Assembly: GCA_017651345.1 (NCBI GenBank)
Contig: JAGCDD010000338.1
Span: 1 to 34,418, forward strand
Source of the DNA: Bacteroidales bacterium
GTDB lineage: Bacteria; Bacteroidota; Bacteroidia; Bacteroidales; UBA3824
Reading direction: 5' to 3'
Length of the DNA stretch: 34,418 bases
This document shows positions 25,364 to 32,278 of the stretch, piece by piece (position 1 is the first letter of the stretch; every line of letters starts with the position of its first letter). Below the pieces are notes generated by a model. That model was not told the origin of the DNA. It did no database searches and saw only the letters and a list, made by a program, of their open reading frames with translations. Both the position numbers and the translations under genes were made by a program.

Positions 25364-26254
25364 TTATTTTTTTGCATAGTATGTTTTATAACCGTAGGAA
25401 TCGGTTTTGCAGTTGCCATCGTAAGAATAAGTGTAAGTATCGGTAGTGGCAGGATCGCCGTTGCCCTGATCCGAAACACAAATATTTTTGGTCAACCTGC
25501 CGTATTGGTCGTATTCGTTATCCTCCTTAGAAAAAACAAATTTTTTCCCGTCTTTGGTCTCCTTGTTGGTAACCGATGATTTTAAAACCCTCTTGCCGTT
25601 GATGGTTACGTAGGTATTGCGGGTGGTAAAAATATCGGGCTTAACAGAGTAGTCGGGGTCGGTATCGGACGCTTCGCGAACCAACTGCGATTTATTTATA
25701 ACCAAAGTATCGTTTCCATCGGCATCATAATAGGTTTCAATAACTTCTTTATAGATACACTCGGAAAGGGATGATTCTGACTCAGTGATTTTTTTGTTGC
25801 CCTCGTAGCGGTATGTGGCGGATTCTGAATCAGATTCGCCATCCATTTCGTAGGCAATAACACGGTTTTGCGAATCGAATTTTTTGGAAAAACCTCCGCA
25901 GGGCAATTCCTGACTTTCGTCTACGAAAAATGAAACACAAGAAGTGTCGTTACCGGCGGCATCGTAATAATATTTACTTCCCGACATTAAATGTTTTTCG
26001 TAATAGTTACTGTGCTTAACAAGTTTGCCGGCAGCATTGTATTGATACACATCGGATGTATCTCCCTTTTCGTCAAGCGAATAAAGTGGTTTTTCCCAAT
26101 CGATACCGTCGTCTAATACCTGAGATTCTGATTTGGTTTCAGTGGCGGCGGAGGCAGTTGAATCTACATTCTGAGCGTTTTGATTTGAATTGTTTGATGC
26201 GCATCCTGCCAAAACAGCAGATGCACACAAAATTGTTAAATAGTTGATTTTCAT
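25364..26254 (-). CDS. YD-repeat-like lipoprotein, paralog 3 (operon leader)
   Basis: A 296-residue lipoprotein, first gene of the minus-strand operon. The signal peptide (MKINYLTILCASAVLAGC) is shorter than in the other two copies. The body is close to paralog 2 (shared CVSFFVDESQELPCGGFSKK and YRYEGNKKITESESS) with local differences in the strands near residue 80 and in the acidic stretch around 190. A Bacteroidetes -7 box lies upstream at 26297-26290, divergent from the pyrH promoter. Function unknown. The three copies may present variable ligand-binding or surface modules. Confidence 0.8.
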   Translation of the reverse strand: MKINYLTILCASAVLAGCASNNSNQNAQNVDSTASAATETKSESQVLDDGIDWEKPLYSLDEKGDTSDVYQYNAAGKLVKHSNYYEKHLMSGSKYYYDAAGNDTSCVSFFVDESQELPCGGFSKKFDSQNRVIAYEMDGESDSESATYRYEGNKKITESESSLSECIYKEVIETYYDADGNDTLVINKSQLVREASDTDPDYSVKPDIFTTRNTYVTINGKRVLKSSVTNKETKDGKKFVFSKEDNEYDQYGRLTKNICVSDQGNGDPATTDTYTYSYDGNCKTDSYGYKTYYAKK

Positions 26255-26289
26255 AATTATAAAAAATTAATTGATTAAATAATACAGGG

Positions 26290-26297
26290 CAAAGGTA
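26290..26297 (-). promoter_or_regulatory. Bacteroidetes -7 box for the lipoprotein operon
   Basis: On the minus strand TACCTTTG fits TAnnTTTG, 35 bp before the ATG at 26254. Confidence 0.65.
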
Positions 26298-26328
26298 AAA
26301 AAATTAATCGACATATTATATTAATTCG

Positions 26329-26336
26329 TACATTTG
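26329..26336 (+). promoter_or_regulatory. Bacteroidetes -7 box for pyrH
   Basis: TACATTTG fits TAnnTTTG, 32 bp before the pyrH ATG. It is divergent from the lipoprotein promoter 31 bp away. Confidence 0.7.
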
Positions 26337-26368
26337 CATTAAATCTAAAACTTATAAACACAGCACAA

Positions 26369-27076
26369 ATGGTAAAATACAAACGTATATTATTGAAACT
26401 CAGCGGCGAAGCACTTGCCGGCGAAGATCATTACGGCATCAACGCCTCTACCCTCGAAGAATTTGGAAAAGAAATTTTGGAACTTACCAACGATGGCGTT
26501 CAGGTGGGTATAGTTGTGGGCGGAGGAAACATTTTCCGCGGACTCACCGGCACAAGCAAGGGCATTGAGCGCACCAAGGGCGACAGTATGGGAATGTTGG
26601 CAACCACTATCAACGCCATTGCTATTCAAAGCGAGATTGAGGCTCTCGGCGGAAAAGCCAAAGTGCTAACTTCCACATTGATGGAACCTTACGCCGAAAG
26701 ATTTTCAAGAAACCGCGCCATTCACGCCTTGGAACGCGGTCACGTGGTGATTTTCTCAGGCGGAACAGGTAATCCATACTTTACCACCGACAGCGCAGCA
26801 GCATTACGTGCAGTTGAAATCAATGCCGACATCCTTATCAAAGGCACAAAGGTAGACGGCATTTACGACAAAGACCCGATGAAATACCCCGACGCTGTAA
26901 AATTCAACGAAATATCTTACGACGAAACTATCAGCCGCAAACTTAAAGTGATGGACCTCACAGCGTTTGCCCTGTGCAGCGAAAACAAAATGCCTATTAT
27001 GGTTTTTGATATGACTCAAAAAGGCAACTTGAAAAAAGTAATAAACGGCGAAAAAATTGGAACTTTGGTAAAATAA
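26369..27076 (+). CDS. pyrH: UMP kinase
   Basis: A 235-residue enzyme that phosphorylates UMP to UDP with ATP, an essential step in pyrimidine nucleotide synthesis. It belongs to the amino-acid-kinase fold, not to the P-loop kinases. Motifs in order: LKLSGEALAGE (phosphate-binding Lys and Gly), GGGNIFRG, FSGGTGNPYFTTDSAAALRA (UMP binding), KVDGIYDKDP (nucleotide loop) and the C-terminal VINGEKIGTLV. The length is normal. In many bacteria pyrH sits with tsf and frr; here it is followed by a dehydrogenase gene after 33 bp. Confidence 0.96.
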   Translation: MVKYKRILLKLSGEALAGEDHYGINASTLEEFGKEILELTNDGVQVGIVVGGGNIFRGLTGTSKGIERTKGDSMGMLATTINAIAIQSEIEALGGKAKVLTSTLMEPYAERFSRNRAIHALERGHVVIFSGGTGNPYFTTDSAAALRAVEINADILIKGTKVDGIYDKDPMKYPDAVKFNEISYDETISRKLKVMDLTAFALCSENKMPIMVFDMTQKGNLKKVINGEKIGTLVK

Positions 27077-27109
27077 TTGTAGCAAATAAATAACACATTT
27101 GCTAAAAAG

Positions 27110-28153
27110 ATGAGATACCTCGATCACAAAAAGACGGCTGAAATTATCCGCCGAATACTTAAAGAGAACCGCGTAGACCAAGAATCTATCGACCATTTGA
27201 CCGAAAGCATTATTGATGCATCGCTAAAAGGTATTGATACGCACGGCCTTGCGCTGTTTCCACATTACTTAGAAGGTTTTCAATTGGGCAGAATAAACCG
27301 CAAACCGCAATTTAGAATTATCAAAGACAGCGGCTCTGCCAAACTTATCGACGCCGACGGCGCAATAGGACACCACGCAGGACGTTTCGCTATGGATTTC
27401 TGCATAGATATGGCTTCAAAAAACGGTTCGGGATGTTGCGCAGTGCGAAACTCGTCGCATTTTGGCGCGGCAGAATATTTCACCATCTACGCCGCCAAAC
27501 ACAATATGCTCGGATTCGCTTTCACCAATACAAACTCGCTTGTAAAGGCTTTCAACGCTGTTGAACCTATGTTCGGCACCAACCCGATATGCTTTGCGTG
27601 TCCCATCGAGGGCGAAGAACCTCTCAGCCTTGATATGGCAACAAGCGTAATCTCTTGGAATCACGTGCGTAACTATAAGGAAGCGGGACTAACACTTGAA
27701 GACGGTTGCGCCTACGATGCCGATGGTCATTTTACAACCGACCCTCACGCCGCTAAATGTGTCCGCCCGATTGGAGATTACAAAGGTTACGGTCTTGGAA
27801 TGATGGTAGAGATTTTGTGTAGTGTGCTCACAGGTAGCGATTTAGGCAAAGACCTTATGCCGATGTTCCATTCTGATATGACCAAAAAACGCGGTATCTC
27901 GCACTTTTTTCACGCAATAGACATCAGCAAATTTACCAAAGTGAGCGATTTTGCCAAACGGATGAAGACTATGGCAGAGTTTATCCGCTCAATGCGTCCG
28001 CTCGAAGGCAAAGAGGTGATGATTCCCGGCGACCCCGAAAAACGCCGCAAAGCCGAACGCCTCAAAACCGGTATCCCTATGACCGACAATGTGTTTGCAG
28101 AGTTTTTGGCTATAAGCAAAGATTTTGAAGAGGCAGTGATAAGGGAGGATTAA
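27110..28153 (+). CDS. Malate/L-lactate dehydrogenase family NAD(P)-dependent oxidoreductase
   Basis: A 347-residue member of the Ldh_2 family (AllD, YlbC, ComC types), which reduces 2-oxoacids or oxidises 2-hydroxyacids with NAD(P). Diagnostic features are KGIDTHGLALFPHYLEG with the catalytic His of DTHG (about residue 45), VRNSSHFGAAEYF, FTNTNSLV and FGTNPICFA, LSLDMATS, and DYKGYGLGMMVEILCSVLTG. These proteins use a fold unrelated to the common Rossmann-type lactate dehydrogenase. The substrate cannot be told from the sequence (malate, lactate, sulfolactate and ureidoglycolate occur in the family). It is probably cotranscribed with pyrH. Its stop overlaps that of the convergent helicase gene by 4 bp, with no room for a terminator between them. 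Confidence 0.9.
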   Translation: MRYLDHKKTAEIIRRILKENRVDQESIDHLTESIIDASLKGIDTHGLALFPHYLEGFQLGRINRKPQFRIIKDSGSAKLIDADGAIGHHAGRFAMDFCIDMASKNGSGCCAVRNSSHFGAAEYFTIYAAKHNMLGFAFTNTNSLVKAFNAVEPMFGTNPICFACPIEGEEPLSLDMATSVISWNHVRNYKEAGLTLEDGCAYDADGHFTTDPHAAKCVRPIGDYKGYGLGMMVEILCSVLTGSDLGKDLMPMFHSDMTKKRGISHFFHAIDISKFTKVSDFAKRMKTMAEFIRSMRPLEGKEVMIPGDPEKRRKAERLKTGIPMTDNVFAEFLAISKDFEEAVIRED

Positions 28154-30390
28154 CGCAACATCCTCCTACCCCACTGCAACACTCTCTCCTTCATTCCTTC
28201 GATATCAAGCACGCCGTACGCAAAGCCTTTTTTTACAAGACTTTCAGGAACATAGAGGTCGTATTTTTCAAATACGGGATTTTCGTTGGGATAAACAAGC
28301 GCAAGCGGCGAAAAATCTGCCTGCGCCTCCTCGGAGGTGATTTGATAAAACTCCTCGGCGGTGGTGCGCATCGTAAACTGCATATAGTAAGGTCGGCACG
28401 GACTAAGTCCCTTTAAACCAAGACGTGCGCCACAACGAATTTTCAAAAATCTCTCCAACGCCAAAAACGCGTATGTGCCAAGCCACGGAAACAGCGCCCA
28501 CATACTTCCGCCAAGGTTGATGAGCGGACTCTGCACCAATCCCGACTTTTGAAACAGTTCTCGTGCGTCGCGCAGACGGAAAACGGCGTTTCGCATTAGA
28601 TAACGGTATGATTCTGAGCCATTTAGAATCAAATACATCTTTTCGAGAATATGGGTGTGAATGTCGCCCGCACAATCGCCAAAATATGCCGGAACTCTGC
28701 CTTTGACCAATGTGCAATACACCTCGTGACGGTTGTGGTCTACGCTGTCGACAACCCACACACGTCCCGCAATGGCAATCTTCTCTCCCACCGGCGGCGG
28801 CTTCACAATAGTGCCGAGTTCTTGTGAATCGCTGCGGACGGTGTATTCCAAATTCTCCTGAAACACAGCGTAAAACTTATAATTGTTGACCACCCTCTCG
28901 CCTGTAAGACCCGTGATAAGTCCTCCGTTTTCGGTGCGGACAATATGGTCGGTGTCTAAAAGATGAACGAGAAGTGCCTTGAAATCATCCTGTGAGATGG
29001 TTTTGAAGACATTTAGCGTAAGTATTCGCGACGCAAGTTCGGCAGGAGTCATTTCGCCGCACGAAGCCAAAGTGCTCATTGTCTGATGATAAAGAAGGCT
29101 GAACGGCATCCGTCCTGTGCGGGGCGGTTCCACAAAACGCTCCTCTATGTACAACTGAATCAGAGCGATAGTCTGAATCAAGTACCACGGAATATTGTCG
29201 GGCAGCATAGCACGCGATTCGGGATGCTCCTCACGCATAACGAAGTGCATTTCGGAGGGGTTTCCACGACGACCTGTGCGACCGAGACGTTGAAGAAAGC
29301 CCGAAACGGTAAACGGAGCGTCAATATGAAACGCACGTTCCAAGCGACCAATGTCGATACCGAGTTCCAAAGTGGCTGTGGCGCATACCGACATCAGCGA
29401 TTCATCGTCTTTCATATCCTCCTCGGCACTCTCCCGATACGATACAGAGAGGTTTCCGTGGTGAATAAGAAACCTATCGGGCTCGCCGTTGACCTCGCAA
29501 TATTGGCGAAGTTGTTGGCAAACAGATTCACATTCCTCTCGTGAATTGGTAAAAATCAAGCACTTAGCGTCCTTAGTATGTTCAAAAATATAACCAATGC
29601 CCGGGTCGGCAGCCTTGGGAGCAGTATCAGTGGGCGCATCGGGCACAGGCGTAGAGATTTGCTCGTTTTTATCGTCAGATGCTTGGGGTGCGGTGTTAAA
29701 GAAGTGCTCCACAGATAGTCTCCAACGGTCTTTTGCGCCTTCAATTTTTGGAATAACAGTTTGGTGACCGCTACCCGAAGAAAGGAAACGCCCTGCCTCA
29801 ACGGGATTGCCTATTGTGGCAGAAAGACCAATACGGCGAGGGTTGCAATCGGCAATAGAGCAGAGCCGCTGAATAAGGCAAAAAGTCTGATATCCTCTAT
29901 CGCCCCGCAATAAAGAGTGAATTTCGTCGATAACTATAAATCTCAGATCGCAAAATAGCGACGGAATCATTGCGTGCTTGGTAATCAACAGTGCTTCAAG
30001 TGATTCGGGAGTAATCTGCAACACACCAGCGGGATGGTTTAGCAGTTTTCGTTTTTTGCTTTGCGACACATCGCCGTGCCAACGGGTAACGGGAATAGCC
30101 GCCTCTTGACAAAGTTCTTCAAGTCTACCGAATTGGTCGTTAATCAATGCTTTAAGTGGTGCTATATAAAGTATTCCAACAGATTTAGAAGGGTCTTCGT
30201 CTAAGAGGGTCAGCATAGGGAAAAACGCAGCCTCAGTTTTGCCCGAGGCGGTAGAGGCGCACAGCAGCACATCGGCGTTTGTGGTAAAGATAGCCTCACC
30301 AGCCGCATTCTGCACCGCCCTCAGCGTCTGCCACCCACTGCGGTAAATATAATCCTGAATAAACGGCGAATATCGGTTGAAGACGTCCAT
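28150..30390 (-). CDS. Lhr-like DEAD/DEAH helicase (BrxHI-type)
   Basis: A 746-residue superfamily 2 helicase. Motifs: I STASGKTE (K51), Ia APLKALIND, Ib TPES, II DEIH (155-158), III LSATIGN (189-195), V ATATLELGIDIG (337-348), VI QRLGRTGRRG (367-376). A low-complexity linker rich in T, P and D lies at about 233-264 between the two RecA lobes. The C-terminal half has the Lhr-type winged-helix and beta-rich part, and the protein lacks the long extension of full Lhr. Helicases of this size accompany BREX and related defence loci (BrxHI), and a BrxD-type ATPase gene starts at the right edge of the window, which supports that reading. The gene follows two small genes with a 2-bp gap and should be cotranscribed with them. 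Confidence 0.85.
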   Translation of the reverse strand: MDVFNRYSPFIQDYIYRSGWQTLRAVQNAAGEAIFTTNADVLLCASTASGKTEAAFFPMLTLLDEDPSKSVGILYIAPLKALINDQFGRLEELCQEAAIPVTRWHGDVSQSKKRKLLNHPAGVLQITPESLEALLITKHAMIPSLFCDLRFIVIDEIHSLLRGDRGYQTFCLIQRLCSIADCNPRRIGLSATIGNPVEAGRFLSSGSGHQTVIPKIEGAKDRWRLSVEHFFNTAPQASDDKNEQISTPVPDAPTDTAPKAADPGIGYIFEHTKDAKCLIFTNSREECESVCQQLRQYCEVNGEPDRFLIHHGNLSVSYRESAEEDMKDDESLMSVCATATLELGIDIGRLERAFHIDAPFTVSGFLQRLGRTGRRGNPSEMHFVMREEHPESRAMLPDNIPWYLIQTIALIQLYIEERFVEPPRTGRMPFSLLYHQTMSTLASCGEMTPAELASRILTLNVFKTISQDDFKALLVHLLDTDHIVRTENGGLITGLTGERVVNNYKFYAVFQENLEYTVRSDSQELGTIVKPPPVGEKIAIAGRVWVVDSVDHNRHEVYCTLVKGRVPAYFGDCAGDIHTHILEKMYLILNGSESYRYLMRNAVFRLRDARELFQKSGLVQSPLINLGGSMWALFPWLGTYAFLALERFLKIRCGARLGLKGLSPCRPYYMQFTMRTTAEEFYQITSEEAQADFSPLALVYPNENPVFEKYDLYVPESLVKKGFAYGVLDIEGMKERVLQWGRRMLR

Positions 30391-30392
30391 AG

Positions 30393-30617
30393 TTAGTTGG
30401 TTGTAGAGGTGACAGAATTTAACTTTAATTCGTTAATCAAATCATTAAGAATATATTCGTTGCTAAGCAACTGCAATCCGCTGTCGGGATTAGCAAATAA
30501 TTCGTATTCGTGAGAATTGTAAAAGATATCGAAAGCGCGTTCGATATCGACGCCAAGTCGCTCAGCAAGAATTGCGGCTATTCTTCCTGTCTTACGCCAT
30601 AAAACCTGATCTCTCAT
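30393..30617 (-). CDS. Small helical protein of unknown function, second gene of a pair
   Basis: A 74-residue protein. The first half (RKTGRIAAILAERLGVDIERAF) looks like a helix pair, followed by DIFYNSHEYELFANPDSGLQ and a helical end. Similar short proteins occur in Bacteroidetes next to DUF3791-type partners, and the pair may be a toxin-antitoxin-like module. Its ATG overlaps the stop of the gene upstream by 4 bp, and the helicase follows after 2 bp, so the three genes are translationally linked. I recognise no catalytic residues. Confidence 0.65.
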   Translation of the reverse strand: MRDQVLWRKTGRIAAILAERLGVDIERAFDIFYNSHEYELFANPDSGLQLLSNEYILNDLINELKLNSVTSTTN

Positions 30618-30859
30618 AACGAACCTCCTTTTTCAGAAAATATTGTCTCCCAATTCTTTAAGGCGTCCTTCACATTCCAAATCACACCATTTATGCTTTC
30701 GGTATGGAGAACATCATAACAATCTATTAACAAGCGTCTTATCAATCCTACACGTTTAAGACGGTTGTACAATTCGGTGGCTGTAATACCCATATCCTTA
30801 GCCGTCGCCCCAATTGCCAACGCCGTAAACTGTGCCTGTGTTATAGTTGATTGCGCCAT
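30614..30859 (-). CDS. Small DUF3791-like protein, first gene of the helicase operon
   Basis: An 81-residue helical protein beginning MAQSTITQAQFTALAIGATA. The C-terminal part LIRRLLIDCYDVLHTESIN matches the end of DUF3791-type proteins as I remember them (a Y-D-V-x-H-T segment). Start placed at the ATG at 30859, since the upstream TTG at 30883 lies inside the -7 box. DUF3791 proteins occur with putative toxin partners. Here it is followed by a 74-residue gene and an Lhr-like helicase, so it could instead be an accessory of a defence operon. Confidence 0.65.
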   Translation of the reverse strand: MAQSTITQAQFTALAIGATAKDMGITATELYNRLKRVGLIRRLLIDCYDVLHTESINGVIWNVKDALKNWETIFSEKGGSL

Positions 30860-30880
30860 TGATAAATCATTTAGTTTCTG

Positions 30881-30888
30881 CAAATGTA
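30881..30888 (-). promoter_or_regulatory. Bacteroidetes -7 box for the helicase operon
   Basis: On the minus strand TACATTTG fits TAnnTTTG, 21 bp before the ATG at 30859. It is back to back with the ncRNA promoter at 30966. Confidence 0.65.
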
Positions 30889-30965
30889 GGTGATTTTTAG
30901 GGAAAATAAAAAGAAAAGAAGATAAAAAAAGTAATCAAGAATGATGTGATATGAGATACTTTTAG

Positions 30966-30973
30966 TATATTTG
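30966..30973 (+). promoter_or_regulatory. Bacteroidetes -7 box for the structured ncRNA
   Basis: TATATTTG fits TAnnTTTG. Transcription should start near 30979, exactly where the first hairpin of the predicted RNA begins. Confidence 0.7.
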
Positions 30974-30978
30974 CAATT

Positions 30979-31205
30979 GTAATCATAGAACAATAGTTCT
31001 CTGATTACGACATAAAATATTGGAAGTGTTATGACTTTCTCGTGTTAGAAGCTTAGGAACCTTTAAAACACAAATGTATATGAAAGCATAACAGCCACCC
31101 GTATAGGGCGTGGTCTGTTATTGCCGTATCATATACATAGGTATTCCTAAGCACCTTAACACGAGATACGGAGCATAAAGTAACAGCACCACGCTCCGTC
31201 TTTTA
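30979..31205 (+). ncRNA. Structured ncRNA of about 225 nt with a long rod-like hairpin
   Basis: The gene has its own -7 box, no open reading frame, and a terminator, and it is full of nested inverted repeats. Hairpin 1 is 30979-31008 (GTAATCA with TGATTAC, inner AGAAC with GTTCT). The main rod spans 31039-31165: CTCGTGTTA with TAACACGAG, GCTTAGGAA (31051-31059) with TTCCTAAGC (31144-31152), TGTATATGA (31075-31083) with TCATATACA (31129-31137), ATAACAG (31088-31094) with CTGTTAT (31115-31121), and an apical CCAC...GTGG stem. A large asymmetric internal loop lies at 31060-31074. The form is like 6S RNA and may correspond to the Bacteroidales-1 RNA of Rfam, but I cannot confirm the family. It fills most of a 400-bp gap between divergent genes. 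Confidence 0.8.
31168..31205 (+). terminator. Terminator of the structured ncRNA
   Basis: ACGGAGC (31168-31174) pairs with GCTCCGT (31193-31199) across an 18-nt loop, followed by CTTTTATAAT. It directly follows the base of the rod. Confidence 0.75.
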
Positions 31206-31262
31206 TAATGCCTCCTTTTGATTGTGCTATTTATTATTGTTTAATTTAAATATACAAACGAA

Positions 31263-32054
31263 ATGGACACATTATTTAAAGTATTTTGGGTATTGCTTTT
31301 GGCTTGGGTAGTATTCGGCATTATCGCCCCAAAAAAAGCCTTGGGTTTTATGAAAAACGACAGCAACAAGAAAAGAAGGTATGTGTTAATACTTGGCTTT
31401 GTTGTGTTTTGGGTATCTGTAATATTGCTTGCAATAGTGTCACCACCAAAAAGCAATACAAACAAAACATCGCAACTATCGGAAACGGTGGACAGTGCAA
31501 AAACACCTGAGGTTGACTCTGTTGATTTAGTTACAAAAGAAATTTTGGAAAGACAACGAAAAGAGGACAGCATTACCGCTAAAAAACTAAAACCACTATT
31601 TGATGAACAAAAAGATGAGTTTGATAGCAACGGCGGTTATTGGATAATGCCAAAAGATAGACCTAAATATACCAATAGAAACGGTGTTTATTGCTACTTC
31701 TATATGAACAAAAACGGAAAACCGTCTAATATGAGGTTCAAGTTTCAATACTGTGGCGATGATTGGCTGTTTATTCAATCGCTGCAAATAAAGGTAAATG
31801 ATAACGTCTTAAATTATATTCCCCAAAAAGTTGATAGAGACAATGGAGGAGGTGATGTTTGGGAATGGTTTGACGAAGGAAAAACACAAAATGCTTCGGT
31901 TAGTGGTATAGTGTTCAATATAGCGATTGCCAATAAAGTAAAAATCAGAATTAACGGACAACAATATTATAAAGACATAACACTAACCTCAAAACAAATC
32001 AAGAGCATCAAAAACACTGTGGACTATTACAGAGCCTTAGGAGGTGAACTATAA
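31263..32054 (+). CDS. Membrane protein of unknown function
   Basis: A 263-residue protein. Two hydrophobic helices lie near the N-terminus (about residues 5-22, FKVFWVLLLAWVVFGII, and 42-60, VLILGFVVFWVSVILLAIV), separated by a short basic loop (KNDSNKKRR). A polar linker follows, and then a compact domain of about 150 residues with YCYFYMNKNGKPSNMRFKFQ, DDWLFIQSLQIKV and VWEWFDEG, which looks like a beta-sandwich. I do not recognise the family. Both termini are probably on the same side of the membrane. It is flanked by the ncRNA terminator on the left and its own terminator on the right, so it is a one-gene unit. It could be cargo between parts of a defence locus. Confidence 0.75.
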   Translation: MDTLFKVFWVLLLAWVVFGIIAPKKALGFMKNDSNKKRRYVLILGFVVFWVSVILLAIVSPPKSNTNKTSQLSETVDSAKTPEVDSVDLVTKEILERQRKEDSITAKKLKPLFDEQKDEFDSNGGYWIMPKDRPKYTNRNGVYCYFYMNKNGKPSNMRFKFQYCGDDWLFIQSLQIKVNDNVLNYIPQKVDRDNGGGDVWEWFDEGKTQNASVSGIVFNIAIANKVKIRINGQQYYKDITLTSKQIKSIKNTVDYYRALGGEL

Positions 32055-32079
32055 TCAGAATCTTCAATAATCTATCAAC

Positions 32080-32115
32080 AAAACTCCACCGAATAAGATT
32101 TAGTGGAGTTTTATT
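32080..32115 (+). terminator. Rho-independent terminator after the membrane protein gene
   Basis: AAAACTCCAC (32080-32089) pairs perfectly with GTGGAGTTTT (32103-32112) with a 13-nt loop. The stem itself ends in T and is followed by ATTATTCT. Confidence 0.8.
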
Positions 32116-32148
32116 ATTCTCAATTATTAATTAGTCAAGTATAATAAA

Positions 32149-32222
32149 CATTTCGGTATTTTTGGATAATTTTTGGATAAACAATTCGGTATTTTTGGAT
32201 ATTTTTGGTAAAAACATTTTGG
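32149..32222. repeat. 33-bp imperfect direct repeats upstream of the DUF4143 ATPase
   Basis: Two units of 33 bp start at 32149 and 32182 (CATTTCGGTATTTTTGGATA and CAATTCGGTATTTTTGGATA, then TTTTTGG), and a partial third starts at 32215 (CATTTTGG). They end about 20 bp before the -7 box, so they may serve as regulator-binding sites. The rest of the 224-bp gap holds the terminator and promoter only. Confidence 0.75.
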
Positions 32223-32241
32223 TAAAATAAAAAATAATACA

Positions 32242-32249
32242 TAAATTTG
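32242..32249 (+). promoter_or_regulatory. Bacteroidetes -7 box for the DUF4143 ATPase
   Basis: TAAATTTG fits TAnnTTTG, 29 bp before the ATG at 32279. Confidence 0.6.
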
Positions 32250-32278
32250 TACGTTGAACCTTTAATAATTAAGCAATT

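Noticed and set aside
23462..26254. The YD-repeat lipoproteins as RHS toxins
   Set aside because: They are about 300 residues long, have lipoprotein signals, and lack the RHS core and a variable toxin end.
31021..31165. The rod-like RNA as a tmRNA or a tRNA cluster
   Set aside because: There is no tag reading frame, no CCA end and no cloverleaf; the nested inverted repeats form a single rod.
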